Assembly: GCA_033032175.1 (NCBI GenBank)
Contig: CM065323.1
Span: forward strand, 2,604,001-2,668,000
Length of the DNA stretch: 64,000 nt
Direction: 5' to 3'
Origin: Saturnia japonica
Taxonomy: Eukaryota > Arthropoda > Insecta > Lepidoptera > Saturniidae
This document shows, piece by piece, positions 1 to 11,208 of the stretch. Within the stretch, counting starts at the first letter, position 1. Each line of letters opens with the position of its first letter. A program made the position numbers and the translations under genes. The notes beneath the pieces are model-generated. The model was not told where the DNA came from. It did not search any database and saw nothing but the letters and a program-made list of their open reading frames with translations.

Positions 1-137
1 AAAAAGTCCTAACTCTATGCTATAGTTTTATCACGATGTTTTCCTTCACAGAAAGCTCAGGCTCATTGCAGGGATTCCAACTCACGTTGATCGACGCGGA
101 GTCTGTATACGCTACCAACTGAACTATCATTGCATTG
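1..137 (-). repeat. tRNA-derived SINE, family A
   Basis: The reverse complement shows a Pol III A-box-like tagttcagttggtagcg and a B-box-like gagttggaatccctgc, followed by ctgagctttctgtgaaggaa. Same family as 18888, 25490, 35743 and 60310. Confidence 0.7.
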
Positions 138-744
138 CAATCCTGATGAAGCTCTACTTTTAACAAATTTATTATTTCTTTAAAAGCTTGAAGCTAAAGC
201 TTTAGTATCGTGAGATTTTGCACCTTAAGTTATTGAATACATGTTTACACTTTTCTAAGTTTTAAGTTTATGTTAATTTCATTTACTATGTCCTGCCTGC
301 GCCTCTGATCAGTGGACAAAGACGAGGTTCTCCTTTACTATATTAATTAAAAATATATTTTTTACTTTCTAGTTCATTAAAGATTTCTTTATTATTATTT
401 TTTCAAGAATAATTTTGGTCATGTCTGTATTTTTTTAAGTTATTTTTTCTATTTGTCAAATTCGTTTGCTAGATTTTTGATGGCGGCGATACCATTGGAA
501 AATTTTAGTAATTTTATATGGTTTTTAGTTGTTGAAAGAAATCTAAACGGGAACATGACAGCGGTAAATAGGAGATGGTATTATATAAGAATATTTGTCC
601 TACAATAGTCTCATTATCCGAAAATAATACAGAGGATTGCTTTTGTATGGAGTAAACACCGCGAGCATTTTCTCGAAATTTTAATTTTAATGCAATTACC
701 GTAAACGTAAAATTAAGTTACCGTTAACAGAAATAAATATATGG
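138..744. other. AT-rich, nothing recognised
   Basis: No open frame, RNA gene or repeat that I can name. Confidence 0.5.
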
Positions 745-897
745 TATGTTACTATCATTTTAACACAGGAAAATGAGCACTCCTCTGACAATTCTAGGAA
801 ACACAGCACCGCAATAAAACCCCAATAAAGTAAGGTGAAAATACGCCAGTACAGCAGATGGCAACTTAACGACATTAGTGAGGGAATTAATGGTGGC
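745..897 (+). repeat. Inverted repeat, left arm (pair with 4040-4190)
   Basis: Blocks ctaggaaacacagcaccg, aataaagtaaggtgaaaata cgccag and acattagtgagggaattaat match the reverse complement of 4040-4190 in the same order. Confidence 0.72.
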
Positions 898-989
898 GTC
901 TATCCGATTAGTTGCCGACACCTTTGCAGTAACTTGTTGTCTGGTCAGAGTTTTTTCTTTTTAAAAGCAACAAGTTAAAATTAAGAAAA

Positions 990-1277
990 TTTATTTTTTT
1001 AAACATGCCGGGAAATATTGTCATTATTTTCGAAAAAAGAACACGCGAAGTATTGAATTTACGGACATGCCAAGAATTATAAAAGAGATCCAATCAAAGA
1101 GTATTTAATAATCCCAGCACGCCGTTTCATACAACATTGCTGGAGCGTTGTAATGTACCCAATTCAAAAAACGCTCCTGCAATGGATTTGATTTTCTTTG
1201 TCCGTAAATTCGATAGTACGCGTGTTCTTTTTTCGAAAATAATGACTATATTTCCGTGCATGTTTGAGAAAAGTAAA
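990..1277. repeat. Foldback inverted repeat, about 75-bp arms
   Basis: The arms 990-1067 and 1200-1277 are inverted matches (cgtgttcttttttcgaaaat in the right arm). Both strands therefore show similar short open frames, which are artefacts. The loop contains a small GGAGCGTT...AACGCTCC hairpin at 1142-1177. Confidence 0.8.
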
Positions 1278-1515
1278 TATATGCCTCGGCGGAAATGGCA
1301 ATTGCATATTTCACGTCCTTTGCAATAATGTACTAATACGTCTTTTTCAACCGAGTGTAATGAAAATATGAACAAAGAAATCGAAAAAAAGTACATAATA
1401 CCAGTTCCTCTTCTTTTTCTTCCTAACCTGGCAACTAGTCCTCTTTAATGAAGACAATTACTGTCATTGTTAAGTGAATATAGTGGCCTGTCTTATGACG
1501 ATTTCAGTATCCTAT

Positions 1516-2063
1516 ACCATTTCCATTTCTTTATTTTCTCGATGACAGCTCCTGTGAAAACTTGAAAGAGCGTCTTTTTACATTATGTATGCATTATTTT
1601 ATAAAAATATGTCGTTTACACACGTACAAGGTTATACCATAGTCTGAGAAACTGGTAGAGATGGAACTATATCGATAAACGTAACATGTTAACAGACCCG
1701 ATATTTTTTTACAAAATGTAAGAAATTAAACTACTGCAAGATACTTTTGTACAAATTTATTAACTAATATTATATTTCAGTACAAGATGATACACGTATT
1801 AATTCTTGATTGATAATGCCAAGTTCTTCAAAATTTTCAAAGCCGTTGTAAAATAAGTAGGTATAGGTAGTTACTCGACAATGAAACGAAATAATTATAA
1901 CGACAGGTAATCTTTATTTATTTATTTTAATCAAAATCTGATGAATCGTCACTACTTATTTCATATCGATACTCATTCAGATCGATATCATTACTTATTT
2001 TGTCACAACATTACAACTATCAAATTAGAACTGTCATCGAGAAAATAAAGAAATGGAAATAGT
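1516..2063. mobile_element. MITE-like element with 33-bp inverted ends
   Basis: 1516-1548 and 2031-2063 are inverted copies with one mismatch (tttctttattttctcgatga). The interior is AT-rich and non-coding. No convincing target duplication found. Confidence 0.6.
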
Positions 2064-2599
2064 TTAACAAGATGGTGGCTCCTTTGTTAGAACTTTCTAG
2101 GGAGTTTTTGTGGCACCCCAGAATGCTTGCTTTCAGTTTATACTTTGAATCCACTTCACTTTTACACAAAAACTAAACTATATCACGCAAAACGCCTCCA
2201 ATATTATATAATATATGGTCAAAAACTTAAGTATATTAATAAAAAATAAAAACCACGACATGTCACTTCATTGCATTAAACATTTAGGGAGAAACTTCTA
2301 AGCATTCCATGGATTAACCGTGCGGGTGCTAGGGCCATCGCGTGGCATGAGGAGGAACTCCGAGCAGTCCTCGGGACGATCTGGATGTAGTTTTAAGGTA
2401 TGCACATCAGCACTCATGGGGACTACCGAATTTGCTCGAAGCTTGTTAGAGCCGCTTTAGATACTCGCTCGGAAATAGAGCTTACTGGACACCGCACTGG
2501 ACAGGCGGTCTTTTAGTAGCTTAAATAATGACATTAAAATTTTTATTTCCAATAAAATCTATGAAATACCTGCAAATAAGCATACGGTCTGTTTGATAG

Positions 2600-2800
2600 T
2601 AAGCGATTACCGTAACTTATGGACGTTTTTAATGCCATAGGTATCACTAGTGTATTGCCGATCTGGAACCTCCATACCTTAAGGAGCTCTGGGAACTCTA
2701 CTCACAGCAGAAACACAACACAAGGTTATTAGGCTCCGATCTTCTGTAGGGAGAAGGTATTCCACCAGTCGGCCTCCCCCAAGTCGAAAGAAATCTTCAA
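2600..2800 (-). repeat. Dispersed repeat, family G
   Basis: The reverse complement shows aataccttctccctacagaa gatcgg and cataagttacggtaatcgct. Related to 19060-19285 and 55990-56145. The block around the last motif is a very common lepidopteran repeat end. Confidence 0.65.
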
Positions 2801-2834
2801 AAAAATTATCTGTGCATCTGTGTATTAACTATAT

Positions 2835-3205
2835 ATTAATATGTGAAGCAAAAGCCTACTAACCCTTTTTAAGCGCTTTGCGTGCACGGAAGACTGTGAG
2901 ATTTGGCATGGTTAAAGTTTATATGGAGAAGGAGTGCAGAAAGCTAAAATGTATCTATAATATCTGTTACTAATATATTAAATAAAATAAATTAATACTG
3001 CGAATCCTAACCCGACCAGTGCCATTGAACTTAGACCTCCAAAATATTGACATTGTCAGTCAACGAAAAGCGACAGCAAGTGATGTAGATAAACACTCAT
3101 TGTTTATGACTACTGTAAATGTCAAACAGAAAATAGTCTATGATCAAAAAATCGCTGGTCGAATTTCGACCTTAGAGCGATCGCTAGTTAAAGTTAAATT
3201 CTTGT
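2835..3205 (+). repeat. Unclassified dispersed repeat, family E
   Basis: It contains atatgtgaagcaaaagcc, gcgtgcacggaagactg and a 3' part aatttcgaccttagagcga. About 370 bp. Copies at 30435-30770 (+) and 61690-62035 (-). No protein and no clear TIR. Confidence 0.72.
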
Positions 3206-4039
3206 GTTATTATTTGTTTTACTAAAAGAGCTGTATGCATATAATATTCAAAACAGTATGATCATTTGTATTCCACTCGTGTAATTACAAAATTTAGCTC
3301 TATACAGCCTTAGTGGCTAACATTATGCAGCGCAGCATAATATATATTAATATAGTGTCCTTAAATAACATTAGTTTACGCCTTCATACAGAAATTTTGC
3401 GAAACTGCATTAACTGACGTCACCTCGTCGCTTAAACTCCCCCCGGTTTAACTAAAAACTGAGCTTCGTTGAAATTAGCCTGACTAAACTGATGAATATT
3501 CATGCCGAGTTTGTTGAGATGCTATATTTGTGAGAATATTTCATTTTGCTACGGTAACTTCTGATTATGATTTCAGAGACGATTTCGTCGTGCTGTTACT
3601 TAGATTTTGCTATATTTCTGTTGACTATATTTTCATCATTATCACGAACGCCTCAACACCCAAAAAATATTTCTCAATGCAAAGAATTTTGAATATTATT
3701 GTAAATTCTGTTAAATATTTCTAATATTTATTTATTTAGTTTAATTTTTTTCAATAATATTTTTTTAATAGTATGCCCGGAATTCATTTTGAGTCTTACG
3801 CACTTAGGCATCAAATACAATAATGGTTTAGAATGATCTTTAAAAAATTTCCTATATGGCAATAATATTTGCCTAAATCACTCAAATCATTATTGTCCAG
3901 TAGAAAAAAAAGAACTCTACAATACCATAATAACGCTTTATTCACTATCTAACTAACCAACTAACTAGCATAAATTGGACTGATTACCTTTTATCTAGCG
4001 CAAACACTATTCGAACTAAATAATGATTATATTATTATT

Positions 4040-4190
4040 AATTCCGTCACTAATGTTGGTTAGGCGCCATCCCCTATGCTGGCGTATGTTCACCGTACTT
4101 TATTAGGGTCTGATAATAGCGGTACTGTGTTTCCTAGATATGTTAGAGGAATGGTTCTTCCCTTCTTTTAAAATCATTCACTTGACATTA
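4040..4190 (-). repeat. Inverted repeat, right arm (pair with 745-897)
   Basis: The reverse complement shows ctaggaaacacagtaccg, aataaagtacggtgaacata cgccag and acattagtgacggaattaat. Either two copies of one dispersed repeat or the ends of a 3.4-kb element. Confidence 0.72.
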
Positions 4191-4356
4191 AACCCAGATC
4201 TCAAATAATTTGAGAGATTCACTAAATTTAATATTAATGCATAGCTAAAAATTGTTTGCTGCCGTACTCTATTCATATTACTTCTGCAGATCACGTGTTT
4301 GTTCTCTCTAGAACAATTTATTTATATCCGTAAATAGCTACTTTTTTATTAACATA

Positions 4357-4462
4357 CTAGTTGTGCCCCGCGGTTTTACCCGTGTTAATTTTATCCGACA
4401 AACACCGCGCCGTCAACGAACCCGTGTAGTTTAGCATAATTGTTCTACCCGCAAGTAGAAAC
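4357..4462 (-). mobile_element. Inverted Helitron-like 3' end abutting the next element
   Basis: Starts ACTAGTTGTGCCCCGCGG on the + strand, the reverse of the end at 5142, and shares about 100 bases with it before stopping where the + strand element begins. Confidence 0.6.
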
Positions 4463-5142
4463 TATATACTAATAATATCATGATATAAAGGGCAAAGTTT
4501 ATCTTCATGAAATAGTCTTTATGATGAAGTACTTTTTGTTCGTCAAATAAACACGCTTATATCTGGAACTACTAGTCGGATTCGAAAAAATATTTTTGTA
4601 TATGATAGCCAGACTCTCGAGGAATAGTAAAAGCTTTTTAAGATTAGGCTTCAACTTTCAAATAGCCATAAATATGTATTATTGTTACGTCAGTCGGAAG
4701 TCGAGGCCCTCCCGAACTGCTTTATCCACGTGCGTTGGAGGAATCGTTAACGATACGTAATTACAATGTTCTAGAATAATATTGGTCCTTAATATATCTA
4801 AAAAAAAATTAGCGATAGTATATGCCTATCTCTTATACATAAGCCACTTTAAGGTATTTTGTGACAAAGATTTGTTGAAAATTCAAAAGTGGTTTATAAG
4901 CATTATTTTTAGACATGGCATATTAATCCTTAGGAACAAAAGTTACTTCATCAGAAAAACATTTTTATGAAGTTAAATTTTGCTCTTTAGATTATGCTAT
5001 TTGTACACATAGCTTAGGAGATAATGAAATATTAAAATATTTGTACTTACGACAAGAACAATTATGATAGACTACGCGGGTGCGTTGGCGACACGATTTT
5101 TGTCGGATAAAAACACGGGTGAAACCGTGGGGCACAGTTAGT
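4463..5142 (+). mobile_element. Helitron-like element, family with ccgcggtttcacccgtg end
   Basis: It opens near atactaataatatcatgat and ends acgggtgaaaccgtggggca then CAGTTAGT, a slightly changed CTAGT end. The interior matches, in reverse, the element at 20212-20800 over several hundred bases. No protein. Confidence 0.65.
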
Positions 5143-5421
5143 AGAGTATAAAATTCAAACGATCGAGGTCGAAAAGGCAATTAACGTAGGAAAACAAGCT
5201 GGTATTCCTCGACCGCAGCGCTGTGGTCTGCACCATACCCTGTTGTTAAGTAACCTTGTTAATTAATTCATATTATTTCAGTGACTGGAAATTGAACTAG
5301 TATACATGTTTACTGCTTAGGTATATGGTTAATCGAAGGTCCTTGACTATATACTAATGTATAAACAAATTATGACAAATCAAAAATGTTTGTGATGTGT
5401 TCCAAGAGAGTTACATTGAAG

Positions 5422-5500
5422 ACTAGTGGTGTGGCCGCGGCTCCGCACGCGTTTAATATTACGCAGTAGTTATTTACATTTATTATTTCTGACCGACTCC
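5422..5500 (-). mobile_element. Helitron-like 3' end fragment
   Basis: actagtggtgtggccgcggc tccgcacgcg matches the end of the 19462-19946 element, then fades into another repeat at about 5505. Confidence 0.55.
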
Positions 5501-5504
5501 AACA

Positions 5505-5685
5505 AAAGACGAGTTACTCAAATCGAATGTTTTTCTTTTTTATGGATGTTCAGCAACTTCTTTGTATATGAACCGATTGGGATGATAATTTTTTCATTGA
5601 CATTGAACCTTCAACTTTGAAGATACACAAGGGAACTCTTCAAAATCATTGAAGTTGGTTTTCTTTTTTGATAAAAGTTGTCTTG
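5505..5685 (+). repeat. Dispersed repeat, family D
   Basis: tatggatgttcagc and gaagatacacaagggaactc then tcattgaagttgg. The same string of blocks recurs at 22098-22240, 23430-23515, 32985-33150, 55310-55545 and 58655-58880, always in + orientation. Confidence 0.7.
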
Positions 5686-5691
5686 TAATAC

Positions 5692-5711
5692 ATATATATA
5701 TATATATATAT
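5692..5711 (+). repeat. TA microsatellite
   Basis: About ten TA units, next to the foldback repeat. Confidence 0.8.
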
Positions 5712-5977
5712 TATTAACAGTTTATATAACCTTCTTATTAAACAATTATGGAATGCCATGTACTTCCCGTGTACAATTTTGAACAAAATTGGTTGGGGAA
5801 TTATCAATTCCACAATTGAAAAGCTAGAAGAATCCTCAACAATAATTTCAGATAAAAATTCAGTAAAAAATAAACATTTTTGATAATTCCCCAACCAATT
5901 TTGTTCAAAATTGTACACGAGAAGTACATGGCATTCCATAATTAGTTAATAAGAAGGTTATTTAAACTTTTAATAAT
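5710..5977. repeat. Foldback inverted repeat, about 98-bp arms
   Basis: The arms 5710-5807 and 5880-5977 are inverted copies with only a few mismatches (e.g. ggaatgccatgtacttc and caaaattggttggggaatta in the left arm), around a 72-base spacer. The transcript would form a long hairpin. Confidence 0.9.
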
Positions 5978-6045
5978 ATTGACTTATTAATGAGATTTTT
6001 GAATAGGTATAGCTGAAAATTGAATAACGTTAATTTTATTTAAAA

Positions 6046-6700
6046 CTAGCTAACCCTGCAGACGTTTTTCTTTCCTCTCCAATGGTCAATAATTCAACCA
6101 GAGCGTCACCTCTCCTGATTTTTTTTACAAGTTTTTATTTAACTTGCGATGTTTGTATGTTTAGGTCAAATCTTGTAAGCTGAATTAGGATCATTTCCTC
6201 TTATACTATGGAGTTGTAATTTTACATTTTGGTTTAGAAAGGAAAAAACCTCTTAACGATCAACAGTTTAGTCACGAAATTTTGTAAACACGTTGAATTT
6301 GGAATGCCCTCTAAAAATTGCAACATAGCCTAGAATTGGTTTTCGACGAGGAAACTTCTCAACGGTCAGTACAGCACAGACTCCAAATTTTACCCGTTTT
6401 AAGGATAAAACCCTGTTTTGAAAAATAATTTTTCAAATTAAGACTTATTTCTCATTATTTTTCCAAGACCACAAACGAATAAAAAAATAACCCACCTTTT
6501 TCGCAGTCAGGTAAAAAGAATTACACATATTCATCATTATAATTGCGAATTATGGTCTTCAGTTCATTAAAAAATTCAAGAGAAAAAGCAATTTCAGTTT
6601 TCCTAGATTTTACCAGACAACTTTGAATTGGACAATCAGTAACATTAAAAAAATATCCAAATCGGTCTATCCGTTTTCATGTGATGCGTATACAAACTAA
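6046..6700 (-). repeat. Probable Helitron-like or related dispersed repeat
   Basis: It starts actagctaaccctgcagacg and, about 600 bases on, has aaatcggtctatccgttttc, a pairing of sequences commonly found at opposite ends of dispersed insect repeats. No second copy in the window. Confidence 0.35.
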
Positions 6701-7743
6701 CAGAAATATTTTTTTCTTTTTTGAAGATTTTGCTAACAGTTCTGTACGTTTTCAAATGGATTTTGTTGAATTTGCTATAAAAAATATCAAAATTTACTTT
6801 CGTTATCTTCAGAACCGCTTCTGTGATGCTTTGTTTACGATTAATTAGACGCCGACGCTCTTTCTAGTGAGAGTTGTAGACGTAGTATGAAGATCGGTCG
6901 TGAGATAACTTCCAGTTGAAGTGCTTATAGTCCTCTGTGTAAACATTTTTGTATAACCAGCTTTCACTTAACGCCGTCTTATTTTATCGTTAATCGATAA
7001 TTTACTTCGCTCTTCATTACTTACAACTGAAAGACTATCTACGCTTTTTTTAATTATATTATGACTAAAATTTTTATTGATTAAATTCAACAGTAACGAA
7101 ATCTTTTTAGAACTACAAGTTTTAATGTAGAAAAATATAATACCGCAGTTATAAGTTCACATTGCTTCCTTTAATTCCACAATTAGCGATAAGCCACCTA
7201 CAATCCTTTAACTGACTATTTTCCCTCTACAAATGTGAGGTATGGAACGCGAAACAGTGACTTCGTAAAAATTTAGATGCTTTCGATATATGGTATTTAC
7301 CCTAGCATACTACGCTTCCATTATAATATACACAAAGTCACAAACAGAGAAAAATGGTGTATCTATCTATCTTCTATTTAGAAATAAACTTAATGCAGAT
7401 TCCTAAAGCTTTTGTTCATTGGTAAAATACCAGGAAAACATGAGTGAGGTAGAATGAAGGAGGTCTTGGTTGTGTAGCCTTAGTAATATGGGAATAAAAA
7501 TACTTTATTATAAACTATACTGCCAATCAAGTAGCTATAAAGGTATTATAAGAAAATGAAATTAAAATAGAATAGAATTAAGAATATAATAATATATAAT
7601 ATTTTACCGTAATACCCATAATTAAAAAATATGGAACAAAAATGAAAATACATTATTAGGAGAAAGTTTACTGGGTCTGTAGAATAACTATTGCAAAGGG
7701 AAGGATCCTCCGATCACACGGGTGTTATGTCTGGCGGGCAGCT
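6701..7743. other. AT-rich interval left of Jockey, nothing recognised
   Basis: No gene or repeat identified; this is the pre-insertion flank of the Jockey element. Confidence 0.5.
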
Positions 7744-7750
7744 GCCCAAC

Positions 7751-7751
<1 letters not shown>
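7744..7751 (+). repeat. Target-site duplication, left, of Jockey long copy
   Basis: GCCCAACG, repeated at 12940-12947 immediately outside the other end of the element. Confidence 0.7.
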
Positions 7752-7828
<77 letters not shown>

Positions 7829-8313
7829 ACTGACTACACTGTTAGCCTTAGGGGCCCTAAAGCCGCTGCGGCTTATACAGCTTCACCGGACTTGGGGGCG
7901 AGCGCAGAGGGCACTCAGCCGCGAAAGTTTTGTGGACGACTCGCACGAGGGTGCCAAAGTGGCCGGACCTCGGCTCGGGCGGTCGTCGCGTTCGCAAATA
8001 GGTCGCGATCTATTCGAATCCCTACACCTACGATTCGAGCTAACTAAATATACACATAGGCACGTTCCCTTCCTCCTGGGAGGAAGGAAGGAACCGTGCG
8101 TATGTGTATTCAATAATCGGAATGTTTCTACACTAACTAGCGCTAACTAACTAGCGTAAAAAAGAAAAATAAAGGTCCCTCACAGAACCTATGTACCTGT
8201 GTGGTGTGCACGTGTGTAGTGTTGTATGTAGGTAGCTAAGTGATGCACGTACAGTGTCACTTGTATCGCGCGGGCGGTTGCCTGACCCAAGGGTTTCACA
8301 CCGAGGAACGGAC

Positions 8314-11208
8314 CTAGGCTTGGGTTACCGCTAGAGAGGGTGGACGTGACGGGTGTGCTGGAGCGAAATTGACCGCCCGCCCTCTGCGGAGAGAACGGTG
8401 GTTACGCGGGCGTGGGCGCTGGCACGCTCTGTTTGGAGAGACGGATGTGTAATATTTATTCGAATTTTCGATGTGATCGTCGGGATCAATAAAAATATTG
8501 CGCGGCCGGCGTTTGCACCGGATGTCCGTGGGTGCCGGAACATAAGTGGCGGCTGTTTTTATTAACGGATTCGCGTGGTTCGACGCGGTGTCGAAATACA
8601 AACGGGAGAGCTGTTTAACGTAGGCATGTATCGAAGGAAGCTCCATATCTCTATGGAGATCTACGCTTCGAACATACCACGGGGCCCCGGTGAGACGATA
8701 GAGGAACCTATTCTGTATCGATTGTAACCGTTTGAAACTCGACTCGGACATATGTGCGAACACGGCGCAACTGTATGTCAAAATTGGTCGAATACACGTC
8801 TTGTAGAGCGTGAGCTTATGTCGCGTGGACATTTTACTTACCGAACACAACAGAGGATGCAACCGGCCCAGGACCCACGCGGCCCTGTTCCTAACCTTAC
8901 GGATGTGGGGTCTAAAAGAGAGCCTACTATCTAGGGTTACCCCTAGATATTTGGTCTCTCTTTCATACGGAATCGGATTATCGTAGAGCTTAACAGGTTT
9001 AAGCTTCCACGGTATCTGTGACGAATCCGCATCGAAGAGCATCGCGGCGCTCTTCGAGGGATTAACGGCTATACGCCACTCGTTAAACCACTTCCCGAGA
9101 GTGGTCACGGAGCGTTGGACTTTGTGTCTGAGGTGGGATCTATTCCTATCTGAGGCATATAAGACTGTATCGTCAGCGTATAGCCCTACCTCGACCTCCG
9201 GGAGTCGAGGTAGGTCACTGACGTACAGGTTAAATAGGCTAGGAGCCAGGATCGAACCTTGGGGAACGCCTGAGCGTATTGGACGGGGTGTGGACAATTC
9301 ACCTTCCACTCTATAGCGAAAGGTGCGATCTGTTAGATAGTCGCGAATTATTTTAATTAGCCTATCGGGGACTTCAAAGTGATACAACTTGTAGATCAAT
9401 CCCTCGTGCCAGACCTTATCGAAGGCCTTGGCAACGTCGAAAAAGACCGCAAGTGTACGGCGGGGTTTATATAATTCAGCAAAATTAAATGCAACATGCT
9501 CCGTGAGGCGGTGCACTTGATGAGTGCAAGAATATCTAGCACGGAAACCGAATTGCTCAGGCGGATAGAGGTCTTTCTCCTCTATTACTGACTTGAGACG
9601 GTTCAGAAGGATCCGCTCGTACATTTTCCCTAAAGTATTTAGGAGACTGATCGGGCGATAGCTGTCGGGAAGCGACGCGCTCTTGCCGGGCTTACGGATA
9701 CCTATGACTATGGCCTTTTTCCAGGCGGCTGGAAAATGGCAGTGGGCTATGGCTACATTGAAGATGCAGACCAAAAGAGCTATGAGGCGATCGGGAAGAA
9801 GTCTAAGTACTTCATTCCTGATCCCGTCGGGACCTGGTGCTTTTCTAAGCTTAAGGCTTTTTATAATGGAAAGAACCTCTTCAGACGTGACTGGGGACAG
9901 GGAGTCTGTCGCGGGGAGCTTATCCAGCTCCCGCACGCATCCATCGATACCCTCGACCCGGTCGGTATTTGCATCGACACTGTTCGGAGAGCACTGGCTC
10001 TCCAAACAAGTGGCGAGGCACTCCGCCTTGTCGCTGCTATCGAAGGCGAGCGGTATACCGGGACCCCTCTCGAGGGGGGGCATAAGATAAGAAGCCTCTA
10101 TTTTGAAGCTGTGAGCTAATTTCCAGTAAGCCAGATGCGACGGCCTTAGCCCTTCGACGAGGGCGTCCCATCTGTGACTTCTGAGTTCTAATATACGGGC
10201 TCTAACCGATCTTTGAAGTGCGCGTAAACGTGCGCGGTTTTCCTCGGTCGGATAGTGGTCGTGCGCACGAGTCGCCGCGTTCTTTTCCGTCAACAACGCC
10301 CGCGCGTCGGCAGGGAGTACGAAGCGGCGATCGCTCGCCTCTTCGACCTCTCTCGAGGCCTCTCCGATGCCGGCCTGCAGGTGGTCGACCAGGGAATCGA
10401 TCGCGAGATCTACGTCCGCAACGGACCCCAATACGTCCGGGATCCTATCTAAGCTGGACGAGGACGGCCTGTCCGCAAGATAATGTTTTAGCTTGGCATA
10501 GTCAACCACTTGGACCGAAGGAGGGCTAGAGTCGTCTGGTTGACCTAGCTGCATGATGACCGGACGGTGGTCGGAGTCGAGCTCGTGTACGACCCGAATG
10601 AGTCCTAACCGAAGCGCGATACCTTTAATGAGAGCTACATCAAGCACTGTCGGCATACAGTTGTCTTGAAAGTGGGTGGGAGTGGGTGGCGCTATGACAT
10701 CAAAGTTTAGCACGTTCGTTAGCTCTTCGAGTTTAACCCCATTACTGGAGTCTCTCCAATTGCCAAACGAAGTGTGTCCACAATTGAGGTCACCCGCTAT
10801 AATGACCGATTCACCGAGCGAAAGTAGCTTTTCTAGGTCAGACCTGAGAGGCTCTTTCCTCGGCGAGAGATAAACTGAGACTAACGTTATGGACGGGTGG
10901 TCGGTCATTCCTAGTCTACACACGGATACTTCCATATTGGTAAGTATCGGAGTATCTACCGGCGTACAATATAACGATCGTTTGTAATAAATGAGAGTGC
11001 CGCCCCCGCGGCCGGCCCGGTCATTTCTTACAATATTGTAGTTCGCGATTTTTGGATCACGTTTAGCACGCTTTAAGAGCGTCTCCTGCACTAAAAGAAC
11101 ATCTACTTGGTGATCTTTAAGAAAGGTCGCGACGAGATCACGCTGCGGATATAGGTTCCGTGCGTTAAAAAACGAAAGATTTAACGCTTTCGGTTTAAAC
11201 TTTGCCAT
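8314..11208 (-). CDS. Jockey ORF2: AP-endonuclease / reverse transcriptase
   Basis: An intact 964-residue protein. The N-terminal APE-type endonuclease covers about residues 1-220 and has the expected catalytic signatures: N15, E42 in QETLL, D140-N142 in AGDLNCG and SDH at 212-214. This domain nicks target DNA for target-primed reverse transcription. The RT core covers about 440-720: RKAPGPDGI (455-463), SYRPISLLNTLGKMYER (517-531), FFDVAKAFDKVW (589-600), SGVPQGSILAPSLFN (646-660) and the catalytic YADD (677-680). A basic C-terminal region ends in RPPSLAVTQA; there is no RNase H domain. The length matches Jockey-clade ORF2 proteins. The ATG at 11206-11208 lies inside the end of ORF1 (14-base overlap), as is common in this clade, where ORF2 is thought to be translated by reinitiation or a similar route. 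Confidence 0.93.
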   Translation of the reverse strand: MAKFKPKALNLSFFNARNLYPQRDLVATFLKDHQVDVLLVQETLLKRAKRDPKIANYNIVRNDRAGRGGGTLIYYKRSLYCTPVDTPILTNMEVSVCRLGMTDHPSITLVSVYLSPRKEPLRSDLEKLLSLGESVIIAGDLNCGHTSFGNWRDSSNGVKLEELTNVLNFDVIAPPTPTHFQDNCMPTVLDVALIKGIALRLGLIRVVHELDSDHRPVIMQLGQPDDSSPPSVQVVDYAKLKHYLADRPSSSSLDRIPDVLGSVADVDLAIDSLVDHLQAGIGEASREVEEASDRRFVLPADARALLTEKNAATRAHDHYPTEENRARLRALQRSVRARILELRSHRWDALVEGLRPSHLAYWKLAHSFKIEASYLMPPLERGPGIPLAFDSSDKAECLATCLESQCSPNSVDANTDRVEGIDGCVRELDKLPATDSLSPVTSEEVLSIIKSLKLRKAPGPDGIRNEVLRLLPDRLIALLVCIFNVAIAHCHFPAAWKKAIVIGIRKPGKSASLPDSYRPISLLNTLGKMYERILLNRLKSVIEEKDLYPPEQFGFRARYSCTHQVHRLTEHVAFNFAELYKPRRTLAVFFDVAKAFDKVWHEGLIYKLYHFEVPDRLIKIIRDYLTDRTFRYRVEGELSTPRPIRSGVPQGSILAPSLFNLYVSDLPRLPEVEVGLYADDTVLYASDRNRSHLRHKVQRSVTTLGKWFNEWRIAVNPSKSAAMLFDADSSQIPWKLKPVKLYDNPIPYERETKYLGVTLDSRLSFRPHIRKVRNRAAWVLGRLHPLLCSVSKMSTRHKLTLYKTCIRPILTYSCAVFAHMSESSFKRLQSIQNRFLYRLTGAPWYVRSVDLHRDMELPSIHAYVKQLSRLYFDTASNHANPLIKTAATYVPAPTDIRCKRRPRNIFIDPDDHIENSNKYYTSVSPNRACQRPRPRNHRSLRRGRAVNFAPAHPSRPPSLAVTQA

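Noticed and set aside
908..1396. Three short frames on both strands with similar peptides
   Set aside because: The similarity comes from a DNA foldback inverted repeat, not from related genes.
7691..8047. Frame through the poly-T run encoding polyphenylalanine
   Set aside because: It is the poly(A) tail and 3' UTR of Jockey read backwards. The same applies to 48477-48935.
9683..10119. Overlapping + strand frames of 127-135 codons
   Set aside because: Antisense to the GC-rich Jockey ORF2; the minus strand has the clear RT protein.
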